Source: Nonomuraea africana
GTDB lineage: Bacteria > Actinomycetota > Actinomycetes > Streptosporangiales > Streptosporangiaceae
Direction: 5' to 3'
Assembly: GCF_014873535.1 (NCBI RefSeq)
Contig: NZ_JADBEF010000001.1
Location: 9,176,001-9,240,000 of the forward strand
Length of the DNA: 64,000 nucleotides
The notes below the pieces were generated by a model, which had not been told where the DNA came from, searched no databases, and was given only the letters and a program-made list of their open reading frames with translations. This document shows, in pieces, positions 8,179-17,190 of the stretch. Position numbers and translations under genes: made by a program. Each line of letters begins with the position of its first letter. The stretch's first letter is position 1.

Positions 8179-8201
8179 TCGTTATATTTCAATCTGCTGT
8201 C

Positions 8202-8219
8202 AGAATATTGCAAGCATGT
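8202..8219. promoter_or_regulatory. LacI-type operator half-site upstream of sugar importer
   Basis: TTGCAAGCA at 8208-8216 matches the core and right half of the palindrome at 3813-3830. It lies about 60 bp before the binding-protein ATG at 8276. The left half is not conserved, so the site is asymmetric. It is the main evidence tying this operon to the LacI regulator at 3856. Confidence 0.5.
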
Positions 8220-8275
8220 GTCGCTGCTGCTTATCGTGTGGATCCTCCTCATCCCCATCAGAAGGGTCCAGACCG

Positions 8276-9658
8276 ATGAGCAGCTCCCGCAGAGCACTCG
8301 GCCTGCTGATCGTCACCGGCCTCGGCCTGTCGGTCGCGGCCTGCGCCTCCACGGCCGAACCGCCCGCCCCCGCCGCCTCGGCGACCGGCGGCTCGGCCCG
8401 GGCCGCCGCGCCCGTCACGATCTCCGTCGGCTGCCAGCCGCCCAAGACCAACCCCCTGCAACGCAAGGACTGGGACGACGACGTCGCCGCCTTCCAGAAG
8501 CTGCACCCGCACATCACGATCGACAGCAAGGACGGCTTCCCCTGCCACGACGTGAAGACGTACGACGCCAAGCTGGCGGGCGGTCAGATGGAGGACGTCT
8601 TCTACGGCTACTTCGGCGACGTGCAGACCGCGATCAAGGCGGGCCAGGCGGCCGACATCACGCCCTACGTGGACACGATCACCACGTTCAAGGACATCGA
8701 CCCCAGCGTGATGGCCGCATACACGGTTGACGGCAAGATTTACGGTGTTCCGCGCGGAAATTACAAAGTCGGGCTGGTCTACAACCGCAAGCTCTTCACC
8801 CAGGCAGGACTCGACCCGAACACCCCGCCCAAGACCTGGGCGGAGATCCGCGAGGCGGCCAAGAAGATCAGCGCGCTCGGCCCCGGCTACATCGGCTACG
8901 GCGAGTACAGCGCGGGCAACACCGGCGGATGGCACTTCACCCAGTCCATCTACGGCAGGGGCGGCGCGATCGTCGACGAGACCGGCAAGAAGGCGGCATT
9001 CAACACGCCCGAGGGCAAGGCGGTCCTGCAGAACCTCAAGGACATGCGCTGGACCGACAACAGCATGGGCACCAAGCAGCTCTACCAGTGGGACGACCTC
9101 ATGCGGCTCATGGGCGCGGGCAAGATGGGCATGATCCTCGGCGCGCCCGACGTCATCACCGAACTGCACGACAACCGCAAGGCCACGTACGAGGACTTCG
9201 GCCTGGCCGCCTTCCCCGAGGCCAAGGCCACGCTGGGCGGCGGCGACGGATACATGTTCAACCCCAAGGCCACCCCCGAGCAGATCAAGGCCGGGCTGCT
9301 CTGGCTCGACTACTACGTGCTCACGCCCGGCAGGGGCCAGTTCGACTACGCGCGCCAGAAGGCGACAGGGCGGGCCGTCGGCCTTCCTGACAACAACGTG
9401 TGGGGCGACAGCCCGACCGGCCAGAAGCTCCTCGAACTGCGCAAGGCCAACTCGACGCTGCCGCTGGAGAACTTCTCGGCGTACGTCGAGGGGTCGGCGG
9501 ACGTCCCGCTCAAGCTCGAGCCGCCCATGAACCAGCAGATCTACCAGATCCTCGACACCCCGATGTCCGCGGTGCTCACCCGCGAGAACGCCGACATCGA
9601 CCAGCTGCTCGCCGAGGCGGCGGCCAAGGTCGACAGCGTGCTGAGCAAGGCGAGCTAG
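8276..9658 (+). CDS. sugar ABC transporter substrate-binding lipoprotein
   Basis: A 460-residue family-1 solute-binding protein. ATG 8276 has GAAGGG upstream; the alternative ATG at 8216 would place 20 unlike residues before the signal sequence. The signal peptide ends in a lipobox (SVAAC), giving a lipid-anchored protein. The mature domain shows the family pattern of MalE-like proteins, including YGVPRGNYKVGLVYNRKLF. It delivers an oligosaccharide to the two permeases downstream. Context with a GH13 alpha-glucosidase suggests an alpha-glucoside such as maltose, maltodextrin or trehalose. Confidence 0.9.
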   Translation: MSSSRRALGLLIVTGLGLSVAACASTAEPPAPAASATGGSARAAAPVTISVGCQPPKTNPLQRKDWDDDVAAFQKLHPHITIDSKDGFPCHDVKTYDAKLAGGQMEDVFYGYFGDVQTAIKAGQAADITPYVDTITTFKDIDPSVMAAYTVDGKIYGVPRGNYKVGLVYNRKLFTQAGLDPNTPPKTWAEIREAAKKISALGPGYIGYGEYSAGNTGGWHFTQSIYGRGGAIVDETGKKAAFNTPEGKAVLQNLKDMRWTDNSMGTKQLYQWDDLMRLMGAGKMGMILGAPDVITELHDNRKATYEDFGLAAFPEAKATLGGGDGYMFNPKATPEQIKAGLLWLDYYVLTPGRGQFDYARQKATGRAVGLPDNNVWGDSPTGQKLLELRKANSTLPLENFSAYVEGSADVPLKLEPPMNQQIYQILDTPMSAVLTRENADIDQLLAEAAAKVDSVLSKAS

Positions 9659-9660
9659 CC

Positions 9661-9708
9661 CCCTCCGACCGTCGTCTCCCGGAGGGTCCTCACCGCACGA
9701 CCCTCCGG
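9661..9708 (+). promoter_or_regulatory. mutually exclusive hairpins between binding-protein and permease genes
   Basis: CCCTCCG (9661-9667) can pair with CGGAGGG (9680-9686). Alternatively CCGGAGGGTC (9679-9688) pairs perfectly over 10 bp with GACCCTCCGG (9699-9708). The two helices share the middle segment, so only one can form at a time. No U-run follows. Likely effect: attenuation or RNA processing that keeps the binding protein more abundant than the permeases. Confidence 0.55.
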
Positions 9709-9742
9709 ACGGCGGCCGGTCGCCGAACCACTGGAGTAATCG

Positions 9743-10648
9743 TTGAACGTGGCAAGCGTGGGGAGACGGCCGCCGTCCCGAAGGGGCCGCGAGGCCAGAC
9801 GCAACCTCACCGCCTACGGCTTCCTGTGCGCCGCCCTGATCTGTTTCGGCGTCTTCTCGTGGTACCCGATGGTCAGGGAAGTCCTCCTGAGCCTCCAGGA
9901 GAACAACTTCGTCGACGCCCCCAGGTGGGTGGGTCTCGACAACTTCGCGACGGTGATCGAGGACCCGGCCTTCGCCCAGGCCTGGATCAACACCGCCGCC
10001 TTCACCGGGCTCGCGCTCCTGATCGGGTACGTGATCCCGTTCTGCGCGGCGATCGTCCTCAACGAGCTGCGGCACGCCAAGGCGTACCTGAGGTTCGTGG
10101 TCTACCTGCCGGTCATGCTCCCGCCGGCCGTCTCGGTCCTGCTGTTCAAGTGGTTCTACGACCCGGGAGCCGGCCTGTTCAACCAGATTCTCGGCTTCTT
10201 CCAGCTGCCCGGCCTGGCCTGGCTCGACTCCACCGACACCGCGCTGGTCTCCCTGGTCATCGTCTCCACCTGGATGAACCTCGGCAGCGGCACGCTCATC
10301 TACCTCGCCGCCCTGCAGACCATCCCGAGCGAGCTCTACGAGGCCGCCGAGCTCGACGGCGCGGGCCTGTTCAAGCGCATCAGGCACGTCACGATCCCGC
10401 AGACCAGGCTGATCCTGCTGGTGATGCTGCTCCTTCAGATCATCGCGACCATGCAGGTGTTCATCGAGCCGTTCATGCTCACCGGCGGCGGCCCTGAGAA
10501 CGCCACGGTGACCGTGGCGTACCTGATGTACCAGTACGCCTTCAACTTCGGGAACTTCGGCGGCGGCAGCGCGATGGGGCTGATGCTCATGGTCGTGCTC
10601 ATCGTCTTCTCCGCCGTGTACCTGCGCGTCTCGCGGGAGAACACGTGA
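9743..10648 (+). CDS. sugar ABC transporter permease (MalF type)
   Basis: A 301-residue inner-membrane protein with about six hydrophobic segments and the cytoplasmic EAA loop (ELYEAAELDGAGLFKRIRHVTIP) that contacts the ATPase. Start is TTG 9743, with GGAG six bases upstream; GTG 9749 is also possible. It forms the channel with the next permease, whose GTG start overlaps this stop. No ATPase gene is present in the operon. Confidence 0.92.
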   Translation: MNVASVGRRPPSRRGREARRNLTAYGFLCAALICFGVFSWYPMVREVLLSLQENNFVDAPRWVGLDNFATVIEDPAFAQAWINTAAFTGLALLIGYVIPFCAAIVLNELRHAKAYLRFVVYLPVMLPPAVSVLLFKWFYDPGAGLFNQILGFFQLPGLAWLDSTDTALVSLVIVSTWMNLGSGTLIYLAALQTIPSELYEAAELDGAGLFKRIRHVTIPQTRLILLVMLLLQIIATMQVFIEPFMLTGGGPENATVTVAYLMYQYAFNFGNFGGGSAMGLMLMVVLIVFSAVYLRVSRENT

Positions 10649-11571
10649 TCGCCACCGCCGTACGGCATCGCCGTCCCCGGCCGCGCGTCTTCGCCCGGCG
10701 CAGGATCGAGACGCGGTTTCGCACCCTGGTCTCCCCGCACCAGCTCAACACCCGCAAGGGCCGGACGATCTACTGGATCGTCCTGGTCGGGATGGTCGTC
10801 GGCTTCACCGCGATCTTCATGTTCCCGCTCTACTGGATGGTCACCGGCGCGCTCAAGGCGCCGGAGGAGCTCGACCAGATCCCGCCGACGTTCTTCCCGC
10901 GCAGCCCGAGCTTCGACGCCTACATCGAGGCGTGGAACCTGCTCGACCTCGGCCTGCTGCTGAAGAACACCGCGATCTACGCGGTGGGCGCCTGGCTGTT
11001 CACGCTGGCCGTCGACGTCAGCGCCGCCTTCGCGCTGTCGAAGCTGCGGCCGATGTTCGGCAAGCTGATCACCGGGATGATGCTCGCCACCCTGATGATC
11101 CCGCCGATGGTCCTGATGCTGCCGCTGTTCGTGACGATCGTCGACCTCGACCTGCTCAACAGCCCATGGGCGATCTGGCTGCCCGCCGCCGCGAACGGTT
11201 TCAACATCTTCCTGCTCAAGCGCTTCTTCGACGCCATACCGAGGGAGCTCATCGAGGCGGCGGAGATGGACGGCGCCTCGCCCGCGCGCATCCTGTGGTC
11301 GATCGTGCTGCCGGTCTCGCGGCCCATCCTGGGCGTGGTGTCGATCTTCACGGTGGTCGCCGTGTGGAAGGACTTCCTCTACCCGCTACTGGTCCTGCCC
11401 GACACCGACAGCATGACGGTGAGCGTCGCCATCAACTCGCTGTCACAGACGATGCCGACCAACGCGCTCACCGCCGCCCTGGTGATCGCCAGTATCCCGA
11501 CGATCGTCATCTTCCTGTTCTTCCAACGGCACATCATGGCGGGGCTCACCGCCGGAAGTCTCAAGGGTTAG
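10645..11571 (+). CDS. sugar ABC transporter permease (MalG type)
   Basis: A 308-residue permease with a longer cytoplasmic N-terminus, about six membrane segments and an EAA loop (ELIEAAEMDGASPARILWSIVLP). It ends in GLTAGSLKG, typical for MalG-like subunits. GTG 10645 overlaps the previous stop by four bases (GTGA). It works with the 9743 permease and the binding protein at 8276. Confidence 0.92.
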   Translation: MIATAVRHRRPRPRVFARRRIETRFRTLVSPHQLNTRKGRTIYWIVLVGMVVGFTAIFMFPLYWMVTGALKAPEELDQIPPTFFPRSPSFDAYIEAWNLLDLGLLLKNTAIYAVGAWLFTLAVDVSAAFALSKLRPMFGKLITGMMLATLMIPPMVLMLPLFVTIVDLDLLNSPWAIWLPAAANGFNIFLLKRFFDAIPRELIEAAEMDGASPARILWSIVLPVSRPILGVVSIFTVVAVWKDFLYPLLVLPDTDSMTVSVAINSLSQTMPTNALTAALVIASIPTIVIFLFFQRHIMAGLTAGSLKG

Positions 11572-11578
11572 GAGCGCA

Positions 11579-13093
11579 ATGTCCGACACGTGGTGGCGGG
11601 GAGCCGCGATCTACCAGGTCTACCTGCGCAGTTTCGCCGACGGGAACGGCGACGGCGTCGGCGACCTGGCCGGGCTGCGGTCGCGCCTGCCGTACCTCTC
11701 GGATCTCGGGGTGAACGCGATCTGGCTCAACCCCTGGTACCCCTCGCCCATGGCGGACGGCGGCTACGACGTCGCCGACTACCGCGACGTGGAGCCGATC
11801 TTCGGCACGCTCGCGGAGGCGGAGACGTTCATCGAGGAGGCCCACGCACTGGGCATCAGGATCATCATCGATGTCGTGCCCAACCACAGCTCCACCGCGA
11901 GCGCCTGGTTCCAGGAGGCGCTGAAGGACAGGTCCAGGCGCGACCGCTTCTGGTTCCGCGACGAGCCCAACGACTGGCGGTCGATCTTCGGGGGGCCGGC
12001 CTGGACCCAGGTCGAGGACGGTCAGTGGTACCTCCACCTGTTCGACCCCGGCCAGCCCGACTTCAACTGGGACAACCCCGAGGTGCACGAGGAGTTCCAC
12101 GACGTGCTGCGCTTCTGGTTCGACAGGGGCGCGGACGGCATCCGCATCGACTCGGCCGCGCTGCTGGTGAAGTCGGAGACCGCCTTCGAGGACCTCGACG
12201 GCGTGCACGACATCTACCGGAGCTGGCGGCGCGTGGCCGACGAGTACGACGAGCGGATCCTCGTCGGCGAGGTGTGGCTGCCCGACCAGGAGCGCTTCGC
12301 CCGCTACCTGCGCCCCGACGAGCTGCACACCGCCTTCAACTTCGACTTCCTCGCCTGCCCGTGGGAGCCCGCCGCGCTACGGGCCAGCATCTCCATGACC
12401 CTGTCCACCCACGCCTCCGTGGGCGCGCCGCCGACGTGGGTGCTGTCCAACCACGACGTCGCCCGCGTGGTCACCAGGTACGGCAGGGCCGACACCTCGT
12501 GGGACCACGGCGCCCGCAGGGACGGCGCCCCGTCCGACCTGGAGCTCGGCCACCGCAGGGCCAGGGCCGCCGCGCTGCTGGCGATGGCGCTGCCCGGCGG
12601 GGTCTACGTATACCAGGGCGAGGAGCTCGGCCTGCCCGAGGTCGACGACCTCCCCGGCCACCTGCGCCAGGACCCCATGTGGACCAGGTCGGGGCACACG
12701 GTGCCGGGACGCGACGGGTGCCGGGTGCCGCTGCCGTGGTCGGGCGACGCGCCGCCGTTCGGGTTCGGGCCGGGCTCGGGAGAGCCGTGGCTGCCGCAGC
12801 CGCCGGAGTGGAAGGAACTGACCGTCGAGGCGCAGGCGGGTGATCCCGGCTCCATGCTGACCCTCTATCGCACCGCCCTCCGCCTGCGCCGCGACCTGCT
12901 GGGCGACGGGTCGCTGACGTGGCTCGACCTGGGTCCTGACGTGCTGACGTTCACCAGGGAGTCGGGGCTGACGTGCGTGGTCAACCTGGGCTCGGAGCCG
13001 GTACGGCTGCCGCCGCACGCTGACCTGCTGCTGGCCAGCGGTGCGGTGGCGGACGGGATGGTGCCGAGCGACACGGCGGTGTGGGTGGTGTAG
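11579..13093 (+). CDS. GH13 alpha-glucosidase
   Basis: A 504-residue glycoside hydrolase of family 13, of the alpha-glucosidase/oligo-1,6-glucosidase type. The conserved regions are visible: DVVPNH (98-103), GIRIDSAA with nucleophile Asp191, GEVW with acid/base Glu231, and LSNHDV with His292-Asp293. No signal peptide is seen, so it should act in the cytoplasm on sugars brought in by the importer just upstream. ATG 11579 has AGGAG nearby and lies 7 bp after the permease stop, making a four-gene operon. Exact linkage preference cannot be read from sequence alone. Confidence 0.93.
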   Translation: MSDTWWRGAAIYQVYLRSFADGNGDGVGDLAGLRSRLPYLSDLGVNAIWLNPWYPSPMADGGYDVADYRDVEPIFGTLAEAETFIEEAHALGIRIIIDVVPNHSSTASAWFQEALKDRSRRDRFWFRDEPNDWRSIFGGPAWTQVEDGQWYLHLFDPGQPDFNWDNPEVHEEFHDVLRFWFDRGADGIRIDSAALLVKSETAFEDLDGVHDIYRSWRRVADEYDERILVGEVWLPDQERFARYLRPDELHTAFNFDFLACPWEPAALRASISMTLSTHASVGAPPTWVLSNHDVARVVTRYGRADTSWDHGARRDGAPSDLELGHRRARAAALLAMALPGGVYVYQGEELGLPEVDDLPGHLRQDPMWTRSGHTVPGRDGCRVPLPWSGDAPPFGFGPGSGEPWLPQPPEWKELTVEAQAGDPGSMLTLYRTALRLRRDLLGDGSLTWLDLGPDVLTFTRESGLTCVVNLGSEPVRLPPHADLLLASGAVADGMVPSDTAVWVV

Positions 13094-13206
13094 TTCCCGG
13101 CCCTTTCCCTTGGAGCGTGGCGGGAGTTCTTTCGAGGGGCGGACTGGATGCGGGCTGGGGGTTTCGTCCGAGGGGAGGTCGGCGAGGGGCGGGCTAGGGT
13201 GGGGGG

Positions 13207-13719
13207 ATGGTGAGACTGTCCAGGCGGGGGCCCGACGAGCTGGACGGCGCGGCCCTGGCGTTGCACGAGAAGATCACCTCAGGCCCTCGCGGCGCGTCGA
13301 TGACCGACGAGCGGGGCGCCCTGGTCGGGCCATTCACCGCGATGCTGCTCAGCCCGCCCGTCGGCGACGCCCTCCAGGAGCTCGGCGCGGCGATCCGCTA
13401 CCGCTCCACCCTCCCGCCCCGCGCCCGCGAGCTGGCCATCCTCACCGTGGCCGACCACTGGGGCAGCGCCTTCGAACGAAGGGCGCACGAGAGCGCGGGC
13501 CGGGCCGCGGGGCTCACCGAGGAGGAGCTGGCCACCCTCCACAGCGACGACCCCTTCGAGGCGGCGGTGATCGGCACCACACGGAGGCTGCTCGAATCCG
13601 GCGACCTCACGGACGACGAGTACGCCGCGCTCGACGAGCGGACCCTCTTCGAGCTGACCACCCTCGTCGGCTACTACGCCACCCTGGCCATGCAGCTGCG
13701 CGTCTACCGGATCACCTGA
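13207..13719 (+). CDS. carboxymuconolactone decarboxylase-family protein
   Basis: A 170-residue all-helical protein of the CMD/AhpD superfamily. The core motif region LAILTVADHWGSAFERRAHE carries the Glu and His positions but no cysteine pair, so peroxidase activity of the AhpD kind is unlikely. Start is ATG 13207. Its last 8 bases overlap the end of the convergent sigma-like gene. Function probably in aromatic or lactone metabolism, but there is no pathway neighbour to confirm this. Confidence 0.8.
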   Translation: MVRLSRRGPDELDGAALALHEKITSGPRGASMTDERGALVGPFTAMLLSPPVGDALQELGAAIRYRSTLPPRARELAILTVADHWGSAFERRAHESAGRAAGLTEEELATLHSDDPFEAAVIGTTRRLLESGDLTDDEYAALDERTLFELTTLVGYYATLAMQLRVYRIT

Positions 13720-15271
13720 CCGCCTTGAGATTGAGCAGCCACAGGTCGCGTCCCTCGGAGTCGCTCCAGGCGAGCAGCGTGCCCAGGTCGGTCCGGTCAC
13801 CGAGGCTGGTGGCCAGTGCGGGCTCGGCGGGGTCGAAGGTGGCCAGCGTGCCCGCCCGCAGGTCCTTGATCACCTTCAGGCCCGCCCGCAGCCGCAGCAC
13901 CACGAACCTGTTGAGCATCGGCCCCTCGGTCGTCGTCCCCGGCAGCTCGACGCTCCCCGACCCGTCCGTACGGCGGGCCGTCATCACCCCCGAGATCGGG
14001 TTCCGCTCGACGCACCAGTCGGGCGAGCACCGCTCGAGCCCCTCCGCGCCGGTGACGAACTCGCGCGACCTGCCGGTCTCCAGGTCGGTCAGCGTGCGCA
14101 TCGTGGGATCGGCCGCCCACGGCCACTCCAGCAGCCTGAGCCCCTCGCGGACCTTCTCCCTGCGGCCCTTGCCCGACAGGGGCAGCCGGTAGATCACCCC
14201 GTCGGCGTTCCAGAGCAGGTGGCCGCCGCCGAGCTGGAAGTGGGTCGCCGAGGGAGCCGACCTGTCGCCCTGCGCCGCCTTCGCCACCAGCCGGGGCTTG
14301 CCGCCCTTGACCGGCACCCGCCAGAACCGCGTCTCCAGCGTGTCGTCGTCGCGCAGGCTCAGCGCGCTCCACACGACGAACCGCCCGTCCGTGGCGAATC
14401 CCCGCACCTCGTCGTGGTCGGGCAGCTTCGCGAACCTGGCGAGCCTGCCGGTGCCGGCGTCGTAGACGTCCAGCCGAACGTCGTCGTAGCCGAGCCGCCG
14501 CTGCGCGAGCAGGACCACGCGGTGGTCGTCGATCGCGACGGCGGGCTGGTAGACCAGCCCGTCGGCGGAGCGGGCGGGCAGCCTCGAGACCGCGCGCGGC
14601 CACACCTCCTGCGCCGCTCTGGCCAGGCCGACCGCGGACGGCTCGGGCCGCGCCGTGGCGGCGCGCGGGTCGGCGGGGGCCGCGATCGTGGGCCTGACCA
14701 GCGCGACCACACCGGAGACCGTGACCAGCGCGAGCCCCGCCACCGCCGCCGCGCGCAGGCGCCGCCGGCCCCTGCGGCGGCGCAGTCGTGCCAGGCCGGA
14801 CAGCAGATCGGCGGGTCGCGCCGTGGCGGCGGCGGCGTCGAGAGTCCTGACGAGGTCGTCCTGGCGAAAGGGGACGGTCTGGTCGCGCACCCTGGCAAGG
14901 GGCAGGTCGAGGACCTTCGCGATCTCCTCGTTGGACAGCCTGCCGTACGAGCGCAGGATGATCACCGCGCGGGGGAGCGCGGGCAGCTCCGCCAGCCGCC
15001 GCCACACCTCGGGATCGCCGCCCTGCTCGCTGATGTCCGACGCGGAGATGCTCGGGGGACGTCCGCGCCGCCGGGCGCGCACGTACAGGCGGGTCATCGT
15101 CGTGCCGATGAAGGTGTCGGGATTGCCGGTCTTCGGGCCGTCGAGGCAGGAGAGCGCCTCCTTGGCGAGCTCGGCCCCTTCACGCTGGTCGCCGGTCAGC
15201 ACGACGCCGTAGCGCACGAACCCCATGCCCTTGATGAGGACGAAATCGGTGAAGTCGCCCGGAGGACCCAT
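13712..15271 (-). CDS. sigma-70-like region fused to membrane segment and propeller-like domain
   Basis: A 519-residue protein. Residues 1-150 resemble a shortened ECF (SigE-like) sigma factor: a region-2-like helical part, then LPALPRAVIILRSYGRLSNEEIAKVLD, which looks like region 4. A basic stretch (RLRRRRGRRRLR) and one membrane span (about 173-193) follow. The C-terminal ~320 residues read as repeated beta-strand units (DVYDAGTGRLARF, DLETGRSREF) as in a beta-propeller, presumably outside the cell. Such proteins recur in Streptosporangiaceae-like genomes but have no assigned function. It may be a membrane-bound regulator or a non-regulatory relic. Confidence 0.75.
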   Translation of the reverse strand: MGPPGDFTDFVLIKGMGFVRYGVVLTGDQREGAELAKEALSCLDGPKTGNPDTFIGTTMTRLYVRARRRGRPPSISASDISEQGGDPEVWRRLAELPALPRAVIILRSYGRLSNEEIAKVLDLPLARVRDQTVPFRQDDLVRTLDAAAATARPADLLSGLARLRRRRGRRRLRAAAVAGLALVTVSGVVALVRPTIAAPADPRAATARPEPSAVGLARAAQEVWPRAVSRLPARSADGLVYQPAVAIDDHRVVLLAQRRLGYDDVRLDVYDAGTGRLARFAKLPDHDEVRGFATDGRFVVWSALSLRDDDTLETRFWRVPVKGGKPRLVAKAAQGDRSAPSATHFQLGGGHLLWNADGVIYRLPLSGKGRREKVREGLRLLEWPWAADPTMRTLTDLETGRSREFVTGAEGLERCSPDWCVERNPISGVMTARRTDGSGSVELPGTTTEGPMLNRFVVLRLRAGLKVIKDLRAGTLATFDPAEPALATSLGDRTDLGTLLAWSDSEGRDLWLLNLKAVR

Positions 15272-15295
15272 GCAGCCACCCCCGTGGCCAGCATC

Positions 15296-16291
15296 TCAGG
15301 AGGATTCGCGGATGACCAGTTCGGTCGGCAGGATCACCGGGTCGGCGGGACCGCCCTCGAACAGCCCCAGCAGCAGCCTCGTCATGGCCGCGGCCTGCTC
15401 GAAGATGTGGTGGCGGACCGTGGTCAGGGGCGGGTCGGTGTACTTGGCCGCCTCGATGTCGTCGAAGCCGACCACCGCCACGTCGTCGGGCACCCTGCGG
15501 CCCGCCTGCCGCAGCGCCTGCAGCGCCCCCACGGCCATCAGGTCGTTGGCGCAGAAGACGGCGTCGAGCGCGGGGTCGTCCTCCAGCAGCTGCCGCATCG
15601 CGATGGCGCCGGACTCGCGAGTGAAGTCGCCCACCGCGACGATCGAGCGCCGGTCGGAGCCGCGCAGCACGTCACGGTAGCCCGCCAGGCGGTCGATCCC
15701 GGCGATCATGTCCTGCGGCCCCGCGATGGTGGCGATCCTGCGCCGCCCCGACTCCACCAGGTGCCGTACGGCCTCGGCCGCCCCTCCGACGTTGTCGTTG
15801 TCGACGTACGGGATGTCTATGGGGACGGCGGGCCTGCCGTACGAGACGACGGGCACCCGCATGCGCGCGATGGCGGCGGGCAGCGGATCGGCCCCGTGCA
15901 TCGAGATGAGCATGACCCCGTCGACGTGCCCGCTGGCGATGTAGCGCTCCACGCGGGCCTGGCTCTTGGCCGAGCTGGTCAGCATGAGCACGATCTGCTT
16001 GTCGGCCGCCTCGAGCTCCACGCTCGCCGAGCGGATGACCGTCGAGAACATCGGGTCCTCGGAGAACACCCTGGTCGGCGGCTCGGAGAAGACCAGGGCG
16101 ATGGAGTCGGTGCGCTGGGTGACGAGGCTGCGCGCGGCCGAGTTGGGCACGTAGCCCAGTTCGTCGATGGCGCGCAGCACCGCGTCGCGGATGTGCGGGG
16201 CCACCGTCGCCTGCCCGTTGACCACCCGGGAGACCGTGGCACGCGAAACCCCCGCCCTGGCGGCGACCGCCTCCAGCGTGGGGCGCCTCAT
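15296..16291 (-). CDS. LacI-family regulator (CebR-like candidate)
   Basis: A 331-residue LacI repressor with N-terminal HTH (TLEAVAARAGVSRATVSRVV) and sensor domain ending with VFCANDLMAVGALQ and VVGFDDI motifs. It is the last gene of a minus-strand operon with a binding protein and two permeases; ATG 16291 overlaps the preceding permease stop by 4 bp. The GAGAGCGTTCTC palindrome before this operon (19592-19603) and the related palindromes before the cellobiose operon (24255-24447) make it the best local candidate for the regulator of both, in the manner of CebR. Direct proof is lacking. Confidence 0.88.
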   Translation of the reverse strand: MRRPTLEAVAARAGVSRATVSRVVNGQATVAPHIRDAVLRAIDELGYVPNSAARSLVTQRTDSIALVFSEPPTRVFSEDPMFSTVIRSASVELEAADKQIVLMLTSSAKSQARVERYIASGHVDGVMLISMHGADPLPAAIARMRVPVVSYGRPAVPIDIPYVDNDNVGGAAEAVRHLVESGRRRIATIAGPQDMIAGIDRLAGYRDVLRGSDRRSIVAVGDFTRESGAIAMRQLLEDDPALDAVFCANDLMAVGALQALRQAGRRVPDDVAVVGFDDIEAAKYTDPPLTTVRHHIFEQAAAMTRLLLGLFEGGPADPVILPTELVIRESS

Positions 16292-17190
16292 CCCTTGACG
16301 CTTCCGGTCAGGAGTCCTCGGACGAAATAGCGCTGCATCGACAGAAAGACCACGAGAGGAATGATGACAGAGACGAACGCGCCCGCGGTCAGGCGCTGCC
16401 ACTCGTTGCCGCGGGTGCCGGCCATCTGGGCCAGCCGCACGGTCATCGGCGAGCTCTCCGCGGTGCCGCCCGCGAAGATCAGCCCGACCAGCAGGTCGTT
16501 CCACACCCACAGGAACTGGAAGATCGCGAAGGTGGCGAGGGCGGGCGCCACCAGCGGCAGCACGATCCTGCGGAAGATCATGCCGTGCGTCGCGCCGTCG
16601 ACGCGGGCCGCCTCCATCAGCTCGCCGGGCAGCTCGGCCATGAAGTTGTGCAGCAGGAAGATGCCCAGCGGCAGCGCGAAGCAGGTGTGGGCGCACCAGA
16701 CCTGGACGAACCGGCCCGTGCCTTCGAGGTTCCACGCGGGCAGCACCTGCAGGCCGAAGACCTCGACGCCCTCGGAGAAGAACGACAGCAGCGGCACCAG
16801 CGCCATCTGCAGCGGCACGACCTGCAGGGCGAAGATCCCGATGTAGATCCAGTCGCGGCCCCTGAACGGCAGCCAGGCCAGCGCGTAGGCCGCGAACGCG
16901 GCGAAGGCCAGCGGGAACAGCACCGAGGGGACGGTGATGACGACCGAGTTGATGAGGAAGCTGGCCAGCTGCCCCGAGGAGGAGGACGTGCCGAACAGCA
17001 CCTCCTGGTAGTTCTCCAGGGTCAGCGCGGGCGCGGAGAAGAACGTCCACCAGCCGGTGGTCTTGATCTGGTCCTCGGGCCTGAAGGACGACAGCAGCAG
17101 GCCGAACGTCGGCGTCGTCCACAGCAGCGCGATCAGCACCGCGACGAGGGAGGCCGTCCTGCTCGACAGGCTCGCGCGGACGCTCGTCAT
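16288..17190 (-). CDS. sugar ABC transporter permease (MalG type)
   Basis: A 300-residue permease with about six membrane spans and the EAA loop (ELMEAARVDGATHGMIFRRIVLP), ending in GLLTGSVKG. The start at 17190 overlaps the stop of the 17187 permease by four bases (ATGA). Same transcript as the LacI gene downstream and the binding protein upstream. Confidence 0.92.
   Translation of the reverse strand: MTSVRASLSSRTASLVAVLIALLWTTPTFGLLLSSFRPEDQIKTTGWWTFFSAPALTLENYQEVLFGTSSSSGQLASFLINSVVITVPSVLFPLAFAAFAAYALAWLPFRGRDWIYIGIFALQVVPLQMALVPLLSFFSEGVEVFGLQVLPAWNLEGTGRFVQVWCAHTCFALPLGIFLLHNFMAELPGELMEAARVDGATHGMIFRRIVLPLVAPALATFAIFQFLWVWNDLLVGLIFAGGTAESSPMTVRLAQMAGTRGNEWQRLTAGAFVSVIIPLVVFLSMQRYFVRGLLTGSVKG

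Noticed and set aside
9661..9708. Rho-independent terminator after the binding-protein gene
   Set aside because: No U-run follows either stem, and the permease genes downstream have no promoter of their own that I can see.
8258..10387. A 709-codon minus-strand open frame
   Set aside because: Antisense shadow of the binding-protein and permease genes, with biased composition and no recognisable motif.
13207..13719. AhpD-type alkylhydroperoxidase
   Set aside because: The CxxC pair required for that activity is missing; only the general CMD-family helices and Glu/His positions are present.
14219..16330. A 703-codon plus-strand open frame
   Set aside because: It is antisense to the sigma-like and LacI genes, has the Arg/Gly/His-rich composition of GC-rich shadow frames and no domain.
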